From contig VZDJ01000301.1 of assembly GCA_008694505.1 (NCBI GenBank), forward strand, positions 3,201,485 through 3,265,484: a stretch of DNA of 64,000 bases, written 5' to 3'. The number at the start of each line of letters is the position of its first letter. The stretch's first letter is position 1. Shown here one piece after another: positions 1-8,337 of the stretch. The DNA comes from Cyanoderma ruficeps. Taxonomy: Eukaryota; Chordata; Aves; Passeriformes; Timaliidae. The position numbers and the translations under genes are program-made. The notes beneath the pieces were generated by a model. The model searched no databases. It was not told where the DNA came from and worked only from the letters and a program-made list of their open reading frames with translations.

Positions 1-236
1 CCATCCCCGAGGAGGGGGAGGAAGAATGAAGCTTGATCCTTTAAATCCCCCTTCTCCTCCCCCATGCCGAGGGGGAGGACATCCAGGTGTCCGACTGGTG
101 AAGGAATCCCGCTTCCTTCTTCCATGGGAGGGAGTGTATTGAACAGAGGGATCGAACTCCCTCCTTGCCAGCCCTCTCCCCAGCAGATCCGGGTCCCGGG
201 GGTCTCCCAGGCAAAGGGGTGTGTGGGGGCACTCAC
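1..236 (-). other. CHRD: CHRD intron 2, partial
   Basis: This stretch lies beyond the chordin exon 2 donor (GTGAGT read on the minus strand, just left of 237) and runs off the left edge. I find no further chordin exon in it: the cysteine-rich continuation expected after the first exon 2 motif does not appear in any minus-strand frame. The content is purine-rich, low-complexity intronic DNA. Confidence 0.8.
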
Positions 237-807
237 CGGCTCGCAGTGACAGATAACGCAGCGCATCACCCCGAAGGGCTCCCCCAGGTCCGGGTGCCAC
301 GTCTCCTCCAGAGCATAGAAGCGTCCCCCGAAGGCGCAGCCTGCGGAGACCCCACCACCACCCACCGCCGTCCCCGGTCACCTCCGGGCCGCGGGCACCC
401 CCCTGCCGCAGCCCCGGACCGGCCGGCACCGCCCCGCCGCTCGCTGCACTCCCGGTGTCGGTCCCAGTGCCGGTCCCGGCCAGCCGGGGGGCCCGGGGCG
501 GAACGCGGGGTGCCAGAGAAGGGGGGGAGCAGGCATGCCATGCACGGACGGGGGTGCGGGTGGCAGGGAGGGGGTGCCCGACGCGGGATGCGTGACGGGG
601 GGTGCGGCAGCGGCTTGTACAGGACCGAGGGTGCGCGGAGCGGGGGGAAGGAAGGGTGTAGGACAGGGGGCTCCTACCTGCCGCCCCGCCGGGGGGCAGC
701 GGGTCCGTGTCGGGCCGGATGGGCAGGGCGAGCTTGGGGCGGGCGGCGCGGCCGGGCAGGGGCCGGAGCGGGAGCAGGGCGAGCAGCAACAGCGCAGCGG
801 CGCGCAT
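237..807 (-). CDS. CHRD: Chordin, first two coding exons (partial gene)
   Basis: Chordin is a secreted antagonist that binds BMP ligands through von Willebrand factor C (VWC) repeats and is needed for dorsal-ventral patterning. Coding exon 1 is 678-807: ATG at 805-807, a leucine-rich signal peptide ([14 protein letters not shown]...), then the conserved LPIR...DPLP stretch, ending in a GTAGG donor. Exon 2 is 237-340. It carries the start of the first VWC repeat, with [23 protein letters not shown] and a CxC pair, all close to human chordin. The two exons total 234 nt, exactly 78 codons, with correct phase 1 joining. The rest of the roughly 950-residue protein lies off the left edge. The start is chosen because it is the first ATG after the TATA box and opens a signal peptide. 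The gene is divergent from THPO. Assignment is by family recall, not by a search. Confidence 0.93.
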
Positions 808-927
808 GGTGCCGGCCGGCCGGGGCGGGCGGACCGGGACCGGAGGCGGCGGCGGCGGCGGGGAGGGGGGGCCGGGCGCTGCCGGGCGCTGCCGCCGCCT
901 CTGCCCGGCTGCCGGCTCCGGCTCCGC

Positions 928-933
928 TTTATA
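928..933 (-). promoter_or_regulatory. CHRD: CHRD TATA box
   Basis: TTTATA on the plus strand reads TATAAA on the minus strand, inside GC-rich DNA, 121 bp upstream of the CHRD start codon. A start site about 25-30 bp downstream would lie near 900, giving a 5' UTR of roughly 95 nt. The position of the start site is inferred. Confidence 0.75.
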
Positions 934-969
934 GGCGGCGGCATGGGCAAGCGGGAGCTGCGAGCCCTG

Positions 970-994
970 TGCAAACAAAGGCCCCGCTAATGAG
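970..994 (-). promoter_or_regulatory. CHRD: FOX / SOX-TCF / TAAT motif cluster in the CHRD proximal promoter
   Basis: The plus strand holds GCAAACA (971-977) overlapping AACAAAG (974-980), then CTAATGAG (987-994). On the minus strand these read as a FOX core TGTTTGC, a SOX/TCF-like CTTTGTT and a homeodomain TAAT-type core, 40-65 bp upstream of the TATA box. Short motifs occur by chance; the position next to a chordin promoter is what makes this worth noting. Confidence 0.4.
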
Positions 995-1249
995 GCGCAG
1001 GCAGCGGCCGGCCGGGGGGGATGCGCCCCCCGCCGCGCTCCGACCCCCCCCAAATACCCCCGGGGCTCCGGCCCCGCCGCCCCCGCGTGGCACGGGACGT
1101 CCTGTCCTGTCCTGTCTTGTCCCGTCCCGTCCCGCGACACCCGGGGCACGCGGCTGCCCCGCCAGGCAGGGGGTACGCCCGCACTCGGGATGTCCTGGGG
1201 ATCCCCCCCAGTCATTGCTCCCCCTCTCCCCAGGCATGCGGTACTCCCG

Positions 1250-1710
1250 AGTGCAGAGCATCCCTACTGACATGCCCGCCCCAGGGCATGGGGAACCTGA
1301 GGGATGGAGGTTGGAACTAGATGGTGTTTACCGTCCTCTGCAACCCAGCCCAGTCTATGATATAACCCTCCCTCAGAGCATAGGGCACCCTCAGGTTTTG
1401 GGCATCCCTGAGACATCCCCTTCCAATTCACTCAGCACCCTCTGGGATATAAGGCACTGTGGAGACACCACCACCACCATCCACACCTCTTCCACAGAGC
1501 ATGGGGTGTTCCTGAGCACTGGACATCCCAGGTATTCCCCATTCCCATTCTGCTTTTCAAGGCCATGAGCCCCACGGGAGTCTTCTCATCCAGATAAGCC
1601 CCCTCAGGAATAAGGCATTTGCAGGGCACACCCATTCAAATGCTGGTCTCCTCAATCTGTGTACTCTTCCCGGCATGGGGCATCTCCTGGACACAGAGCA
1701 TCCTGGAGTT
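1250..1710. repeat. Possible degenerate ~120-bp tandem repeat
   Basis: CAGAGCA recurs at 1,254, 1,374 and 1,495 (spacing 120 and 121 bp) and again at 1,694, each time followed by similar 'catccc / catggg' text. The copies are too diverged to align by eye over full length, so a low-complexity origin is also possible. It overlaps the CR1 remnant. Confidence 0.25.
1296..1365 (+). repeat. Decayed CR1 retroposon 3' end
   Basis: The text GGTTGGAACTAGATGGTGTT, followed by a diverged 'ccaacccag...tctatgat' tail, matches the 3' end of avian CR1 LINEs read in the sense direction. Only about 70 bp is recognisable. It lies about 370 bp upstream of the CHRD TATA box. This is recognition from memory of the CR1 consensus. 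Confidence 0.6.
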
Positions 1711-2477
1711 CCCACACCCACACAGTCCACCTTCAGTCACAAGCTCTTCCAGGGCTCATTGTCCTCCACTCCTCAGGCATGACACATCCTGGGGACTACT
1801 CCATCCACTCAGTCCATTCCCAGGCCCCTTGGCACCCCAGGACACAGGGCTCTGCAAGGCACTGTCCATCCACTGTTCCCCTGCAGCCAGCCCTTCCTCC
1901 ATCCACTCAGCAGCCCTGACCATGGGCTCCCAAAACAGCCAGCCCCCTCCCCCAGTCCACACTGCTCTCTGCAAAGGCACAACCAACCCCCTCCAGCTCG
2001 TGCCTCCCACACTCCTAAATTTCTCCAGCTGCTGCCCACCCTGGGCAGAGCAAGGTTCCAGAGGGGGACCCTGGGATCCTGCCCACCAGTGACAGGGGCT
2101 GCAGGGGAACAGGAGCCCGGGTGCCTGGGTTCCCTTGCCCAGGGAGAGAAGGGACATCTGGAGGGGGGATGCACCAGCACCAGTCCCATTCTTCACCCAC
2201 ACCTGGGCTGGTAGGGGTGACAGAGGTTGGCAGTGAGTAGACACCATGGAAAAGTTTGGGGAAAGCATCATCCATCTGGGGAAACTGAGGCATGAATTTA
2301 GGGGAGGGGAAGCCTATGAGAAGTAGGGGCACTTTGTGCCACCCGTGTCCCTGTTGCCACCCCCACCGAGGGTGGCAGGGAGGTGGGTGCGTGGCAGGCG
2401 GGCGCCCGGCAGAGGGAAGGCGGGTGGGGAGGGGAGGAGGGGGAAGCGCGGGGCTGCCAAAATCAACTCCGGGCGGT

Positions 2478-2936
2478 GCAAACACCCGGCCAGCTGCGCG
2501 GTGTAGCTAGGGAAACACGGCACAGCTGGAGCACAACAGGCTCCTGCCTCCCCAGAAAGCTCCTCATGGGCCTCCCCGCAGCCCAGCGAGCAGCTGAGGG
2601 GGGCTGCAGCCCACCGCCCCTTGCCCCAGTGCCAGCATGGGGTTGCCCATCCTCAGCTTATCCATGGCTGCCCCATGCCACCCCCTGCCCTGGTTTGGCA
2701 CAAGTCTCCAGGCAGTGTGACACCTCTCCCGGGGAGGGCATGGGACAGGGGAGCTTGGCCTTGCTGGGGACATGGCTCGTGGCAGGAGCTGGCAGAACAC
2801 AGCAAGGAGTAGCCGGGCTTGCTCCAGCAGGGCAACCCGCTGGTATCACCAGGGCTGGGACACTGCCAGGACCCCGGGCATGCCCCGGGCATGGCTGTCC
2901 CCGATACCCCCTGTTTGCAAACACGTTCTGCAAACA
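2478..2936. promoter_or_regulatory. FOX-motif cluster upstream of CHRD
   Basis: GCAAACA occurs at 2,478-2,484 and 2,930-2,936. Between them, 2,912-2,923 is the perfect 12-bp palindrome TGTTTGCAAACA, which is two overlapping FOX cores on opposite strands. Three FOX cores therefore fall within 25 bp at 2,912-2,936. The site is about 2 kb upstream of the CHRD start. Function is inferred. Confidence 0.4.
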
Positions 2937-4500
2937 GCGACCATGCCTGGCAGCATGGCACCCTTTGGCCCTCCCCACGGTCCCCAGCAGTGTCACTGAC
3001 CTGTCCCCTCTCCTCTCTCCCGACGTCCTCGCTGGTCAGGGATCCAGCGACGCGGAGGGCAGGGAAGGGTTGGGGTCTGTGTAGCTGTGCCAGCGTCACT
3101 GCACGGTGCCCGCTGCAGCACGGCAGCGGCTCTGGGGACGGCGGGACGCGAGCGGGGCTGAGCAGGGAGGAGGCGGGCGATGGCTCCCAGCTGTCCCGCC
3201 GATGCCAGGAATCCGGTGCTGGCTCTGTGCACCCAGAGCTCGTCACAGTCTCCTGGCTCGTCTGCGGGACACGGGGAAGAGATGAGGGAAGCTCCCTCCC
3301 CTTTCCAGGGGAAAGGAAAGAGAGACGGGGAACCCGCCTGGCTGCAGCCCCACGGAGGAATCTGAGGCATGGGGCGGCAGCGTGAGGGAGAGAGGGGCTG
3401 CAAGGGTATCCTGTACTGCCAGGCTGGGAGCAGGGTGGTATGCTGGCATGGGACCTATGAGGTCAGGAGGGTGCTGGGCATCCCTGCCCAGGGAGGGGGG
3501 CATGGCCACTGCAATGGGGGCATGTGGGCAGGGAGGAAATGGATGCTCCAGCCGTGCCTGGGCTTCCCTTGGCCACAGCCTAGGCTGCCCCTGGAAATGC
3601 CAAGGAGTGCCCTCATCAATAGGCAGAGGTGGCTTGACAGAGCCTTGGGGTTCCCTGTGCTCTTGGAGAGGGGATGGTGCCAGCCAAGGGCAGCACTGGG
3701 AAAGGGCCCCAGTCCCACCAGCTGCTTCTCAGCGCCCAGACATGTGTGCGAGGAGCAGGGCTCTGCACAAAGGCACCTCTGAGGCTCCAGAGCTGGGCCT
3801 GGCACTGGTACATCCCCAACGGGGCTGCCAGCTGCAGGCAGCTGGGCTGCACCACGATGGGGATGGCTGGCCATGGGCAGCCTCAAGCCTGGCACCTTCA
3901 CCCCTCCACCACCTCTTCTTCCCAGGGTAGGCACTGGCTTGTCCCTGGTGGGGGGGTGATGGTCCCGTGGGGTGTCTCCTGTCCCAGGCAAATACAGGCG
4001 AGGCATCCCAACAGTGCCCTACAGAACAGCCTGTAGTTCTGCAGGGGCTTTGTGGGGACATGCCCTGCCCAGTGGTGAGGGTCCCACGGAGTATTCCAGA
4101 GGATCGTGGTGCCAGGGCTGTGCCATGCCTGGCGTGGGGGGTGTCTCAGCAGGCCCTCACCCGAGCTCTGCCCTACGCAGCTTCCATTGTCTGCCCTCAT
4201 TAGCTGCTGCCTGCTCGCGGCTTTGAACACGAGCCCGGCTCAGGGCGACAGGAAGGAGCCTCTGTTCCCCAGGGATGGGGTCATGGTGAAACTGCAAGCC
4301 CTGGGTCCCCCTTCTCACAGCCTCCCACTGCCTTCTGGGCACCCCAACACCCCCTCCAGGCATAAGCCTGAAGATGAGGAGGCATGTGGGGCACTCCCTC
4401 TCTCCAAAAAGAGCCCCCCTCGACTGCCCCGCCCCGTTGTGGGATGCAGAGAGCCTTCAGCCTCCCCAAAGCTTTGTGCTGAGCGTGGCTTGTGCCGTGT

Positions 4501-4640
4501 CTAATCCTCCCCGGCCTCACACACGCGGCGGGGCGGGGGGTGGGGGGGCTGTCGTAATGGGTGGAAATATCTCATAATTCACGTTGGACACAGGGATTAC
4601 AGCTGCTCTAGCAATATTTGCACAACTGGTAGGCGACTTG
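4501..4640. promoter_or_regulatory. AT-rich island with paired TAATCC / GGATTA sites
   Basis: This is an abrupt AT-rich patch in GC-rich DNA. It holds TAATCC at 4,502-4,507 and the reverse orientation GGATTA at 4,594-4,599, plus TAATGG, ATAATTC and CAATATTTGCACAA. TAATCC is the preferred site of K50 homeodomains such as Goosecoid and Otx. It is a candidate enhancer in the CHRD-THPO intergenic DNA. Confidence 0.35.
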
Positions 4641-5635
4641 CCGGGCTGGGCCATCCCAGATGAAGGCCAGGGGGTTCTGGGGATAGAGGGAGTTTTGGGG
4701 TGGTAGGTACTGAAGGGGGATGCAGTTTGGGGGGGCAATGGAGTGGGGGAAGTTGGCTATTTTCTGTCTGTGAACACATGGAATTTATTACGGAGGGTGC
4801 GTTGCTGACATGGCGGGGATGGCTTGCCTTCATCTCATCCTGCTGTGGTGGCCACGGCTTAGGGAGCAGAATGGAAACCCCAAAACAGTCTCATCTGCCA
4901 TGCCAAGCAGATCCTGGCAGTGTCCCTGAACAAGATAACTGTTCCCAGTGCCTGGTCAACCCCATAGAGCTCCTGCACACAGGAGCACCCAAAGGTGCTA
5001 GTGTCCCCCTGACCCCAAATGTCCCCTCCTCAAAGGCTTTGCAGGGTGACCCCAGAAGGAGGAAGGTGGGGCATGTGGGGGCCTTGTTTGGCATGGGGAT
5101 TAGAAGCTCCCAGAAGCGATGGTGGTCTCCCCCCTCCCCACCGGACATGCAGGCAAATATTTGTGCCCAGACTTCGCAGGACAGCGAGAAGGAATTTCAT
5201 TCTTGCGCCCACCTGCGGCTCGGCTGCCTGGCATTAACCCCTTCTCCTCTCCATGGGATGGAGGCGGAGGGACGAGGTGCCCTCCCAGCACACTCCGTGC
5301 ACCCCACCGGAGTGGGAAGCTTGGCAGAGAAGCGGGATGGTAGAGGAAGAATCGCCCCAGAGGCAATACTGGCATTAGGTGCCCTTGCCCAAGGCAAGGA
5401 GGGTTTCCTCCATGGACATCTTGTGGGCAGCACCGAGGGGTTTGTGCTGGGCAGCATGTGACTTGCTGAAAATTGGGAAAAGTAAAACCCTGCCATCCTT
5501 CACCCCCAAGCAGCTGTATCCCGGCCAAGGTGCCCCTTGCAAGTCCGTTCACTCGGCTGCGCGGGTGTTCTCCTGGGACGGCTGTCTGGGAGCAGCGAAA
5601 GGACCGGGTTGCACTGGGAGTAGGATTTGCCCACG

Positions 5636-5885
5636 GATGTTTATTGGCAATTTGCATATGTAACAAAAAAGCCCGGAGGGTCCAGGAGGGACGCTGCTCC
5701 GGGGGACTGCCCGTGCTCGGGGAGGGGCAGCCCGGGTAGCGGGTCCCCCGCTGCCTGGCACCCGTAGAGCCCCGCTGTGCTCCTTTCCCTGGCCCCGGAG
5801 CCAGCTGTGCCCTGAGCAAACGGGGCTGTTTGCTCACGCCGGGATTAGCCGCTCTCTTTGTTCCTTTGACTTTCTCTTTCCTTTA
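5636..5885. promoter_or_regulatory. Candidate composite enhancer: octamer, FOX inverted repeat, GGATTA, TCF/SOX
   Basis: TGTTTATT (5,639-5,646) is followed at once by a perfect octamer ATTTGCAT (5,650-5,657). At 5,813-5,836 a 9-bp inverted repeat (TGAGCAAAC and GTTTGCTCA, 6-bp spacer) carries a FOX core on each arm. GGATTA follows at 5,842-5,847, CTTTGTT at 5,856-5,862 and CTTTGA at 5,864-5,869. These are the binding preferences of POU5, FOXA, Otx/Gsc and SOX/TCF factors, which are known organizer and axial mesoderm regulators. The enhancer role is inferred. Confidence 0.45.
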
Positions 5886-7959
5886 TGCCAGACCCTTTTA
5901 TGGGGGCTTCAAAGGGGGCTGGGACCCCCCTCCCTGCCCCTGGAAGGCCAGGTTTGCTTCCCATGCTAGCTGACATCCTGGGGGTGCCCGCCGAGCACAT
6001 CTGGGTGGCCTGCAGGGACAGCAGCTGTGCCACCGAACCACTCCCCCCCACCCCGACATCTTCCTCCTCTTACCCCCCTTCCCTGACTCCTGTCACCTCC
6101 TGCTGTCTTCAGCACCTTGGCAAAGTGGGTGCGAACGGCTGTCCCTGCAGCGGGATTCCCAGCACTTTGCACCCTGTAAGGAGAGGTGGGAATCTTGGCA
6201 CCGGGATCCGGCCAGCTGTGCAGCCCCGCGGCCCCCGCCTGGCTTCCTGTCCCCTGCCACAGGCCGTGCTGCCTGGCTGGTGACCCCGTGTCCCTCTGGG
6301 GTCCCTGTGCCTCACTTACTGCCCCCACACTCTCTCCCTCTACAGCACGAAGCATCCGTGGGATCGGGCTGGGGCCAGAAACAGGGGCCCTCCCGCACAT
6401 CCTCAGCCCCCCTGGCGCAGACAGCAAATGCTGGCATTGCCCTTTCCAGCAGAGGAATACCAGGCTGCCCACGGGCACAGGCTCATGCTGCCTGCCAGCT
6501 TCTGACATTGTTGAAAGGAATATTTTGGAGTAAAGGGACTATTGTGGGCACCTTAGGCTGCCCGTGGGGGGTTCATTAGACCTCCAGTTTCCAGTTGCTC
6601 TCCAGTTTCCCCTGACGGGTTTGTTTGCCTAATCAAGAAGGAATGCAGGGCACCGCAGCTCTCCAGCCTGGCATCGCCAATGACTTTGCACCCAGGGAGG
6701 GACAGGGAAGGGACATGGTGGGGGCATGGCAGGGACTGACATGGGGACGGCAGCGGGCCTGAAGCCAGAGCTGGCAGAGGGGCTGAGGGTGTTGACGGGA
6801 GTGATTGCGGGCATGGTTGCACCTTGTCACGTCCGCATAGAAGGGCCACGGCCGTAGGGGAAGCCTGGAGGTGTTTGACCCCGGTGCTCACAGGTCCCGT
6901 TTTCAGCTGTGCCCAGGCAAACCGGGCTGGCCAGTCTTATCCCTGGAGTCGTGGCAACTGCTGGACCCTCCATCCAGGCACTCTGCAAGGTGGGCTGTTG
7001 TGGGCTGAGCAGGGCACGGGGCAGGTGGAATGGGGCTGAGGTGTTTACTTTAACTGTTGTCACCCAGCCAGGCGCTGCCGGGAACTGCTGTCCACAGGGA
7101 CGGGGGTGGGAACGTGTGAGAGTGTGCGAGAGCCGGGGTGTGAGAAGGAAACATCCGAGCTGCAGGGAGCCCGGGAGCGAGAGGATGTGTGCAGGGAGGG
7201 GGTGTCCTCCAAAGGGAAGCTGTGGGGGGTTGCCAGGATGGAGGGTTATCTGAGGGCATGCCCGGACTTGTGCCAGGGAAGTGCACCTGTGCCTTGAGGG
7301 TGCACGTGGTGGGAGTGCACACGTGTGCAGTAGTGGGGGACACACGCATGGGCATGGGGATGTGCACCCCCTGCCACAGTGCCCAGGGAGAGCTGACTTT
7401 GCCAGGGAATGTCACAGCCATGCCAGTGCATGGTGCTGAACAGGCCCCTGGTGCTTCTCCTACCCAGGGAGGGGACATCTGTGGATGCCTCACCCAGCCC
7501 ACTCCCAACCAATATCCCTGGTGAAACAGCCCTGGGGCCATGCACTAGCCAAGACTCCTGTGACCCATCGCCCTCCCCAGCTCAGAGGGATCCCATGAAC
7601 CACAGCCATCCCAGGGATCTCCAGCTCCCTGAGTCACCTCTGATGGAGGCAGGGGTCAGAGCATGCCTCTGTGTGAGGGTCAACAGGGATGGGGTCTAAT
7701 AGCATAAAGGTCACCATGGATGAATTCCACCTCTGGGAGAGGGCCACCAGGATTATGGTCCACCCCTGGGAGAGGGTTTTGGTGGCTTTCATACCTGGCT
7801 TCCACAGCCAGGAGCAGCACCACATTAGGGCCGATGTTCCCGGGATCGTCCAGTGCAGGGTCACTGACACCATCCCTTCTGCAGGTACCAGGGCCACCCT
7901 CTACCCCTGGACAGGCACAGCTGAGGCTCTGACCACTGAGGTGCTGACTGCTGAGCGCT

Positions 7960-8327
7960 CAGGCCTGGGGGCAGGTGAGCAGCCACGGAGGGCGCCCAGG
8001 GACGCCCTTCCCGTGCCCCGAGCCAAGGGAGGAAGCGGCCGGAGGCAGGAAGCCTTCCCCCGGGCCCGGGGCCCCTGCTGTGATTTTGCTGGAAGGTCAG
8101 CGGCGACACAACAGGAAATCGTGCTGCCTCGGCTGGGCGGCCAGGCCGGAGCCACAGAGCCGCGCCGTGCTGTCCCAGGGCCGCTCCCGGCCTCCGGCCC
8201 TCCGTCCTGGCTGGGCGGCTCGCGGGGAACCCGCGCCACCACTGCCCTCCATGGAAGGGGGACGGGAGCCAGGGAGCAGCTGCAGGCCCCAGGGTGGAAG
8301 ATGCGGGGCCGAAGCCCCCAGCCGAGC
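7960..8327 (+). promoter_or_regulatory. THPO: Probable THPO promoter and 5' leader
   Basis: This CpG-rich stretch ends at the THPO start codon. It contains several ETS-type GGAA cores, including GGAAGCGG near 8,031 and ACAGGAAAT at 8,111-8,119. I see no TATA box. Mammalian THPO is driven by an ETS/GABP-type, TATA-less promoter, so this content fits, but the start site and any upstream leader exon cannot be placed from sequence alone. The leader holds an overlapping upstream ORF, listed separately. Confidence 0.4.
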
Positions 8328-8337
8328 ATGGAGCTGA
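8251..8337 (+). other. Upstream ORF overlapping the THPO start codon
   Basis: An ATG at 8,251 opens a 28-codon frame ending in TGA at 8,335-8,337. It therefore runs through the THPO ATG (8,328-8,330) in a different frame and stops just inside the coding region. Human THPO is translationally repressed by upstream ORFs, one of which also overlaps the true start. Whether 8,251 lies in the avian mRNA depends on the unmapped transcription start. Confidence 0.45.

Larger units (their letters stand above)
240..1200. other. CpG island over the CHRD promoter and first exons
   Basis: The sequence is very GC-rich with many CpG dinucleotides, including the (CGG)n-like stretch near 846-860, and contrasts with the CpG-poor DNA that follows from about 1,250. 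It covers CHRD exons 1-2 and the core promoter. The boundaries are judged by eye. Confidence 0.6.
808..8327. other. CHRD-THPO divergent intergenic region
   Basis: No coding gene is supported in these 7.5 kb. The long open frames are GC-driven and lack family resemblance or splice structure. Contents I can support are the CHRD promoter, a CR1 remnant, the FOX cluster near 2.9 kb, the islands at 4.5 and 5.7 kb, a further TGTTTGC + TAATCA pair at 6,622-6,635, and the THPO promoter-side DNA from about 7.9 kb. The segment 7,690-7,870 includes an imperfect internal repeat (two copies of CTGGGAGAGGG) and is otherwise unexplained. Confidence 0.7.

Noticed and set aside
165..1568. 467-codon open frame on the plus strand
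   Set aside because: It is a GC-driven shadow antisense to CHRD exons 1-2 and their promoter, with no family resemblance.
8301..8330. ATG at 8,301 as the THPO start
   Set aside because: It is in frame and adds MRGRSPQPS, but human THPO begins MELT at the position of MELN here, and the 8,328 ATG has the better context (A at -3, G at +4).
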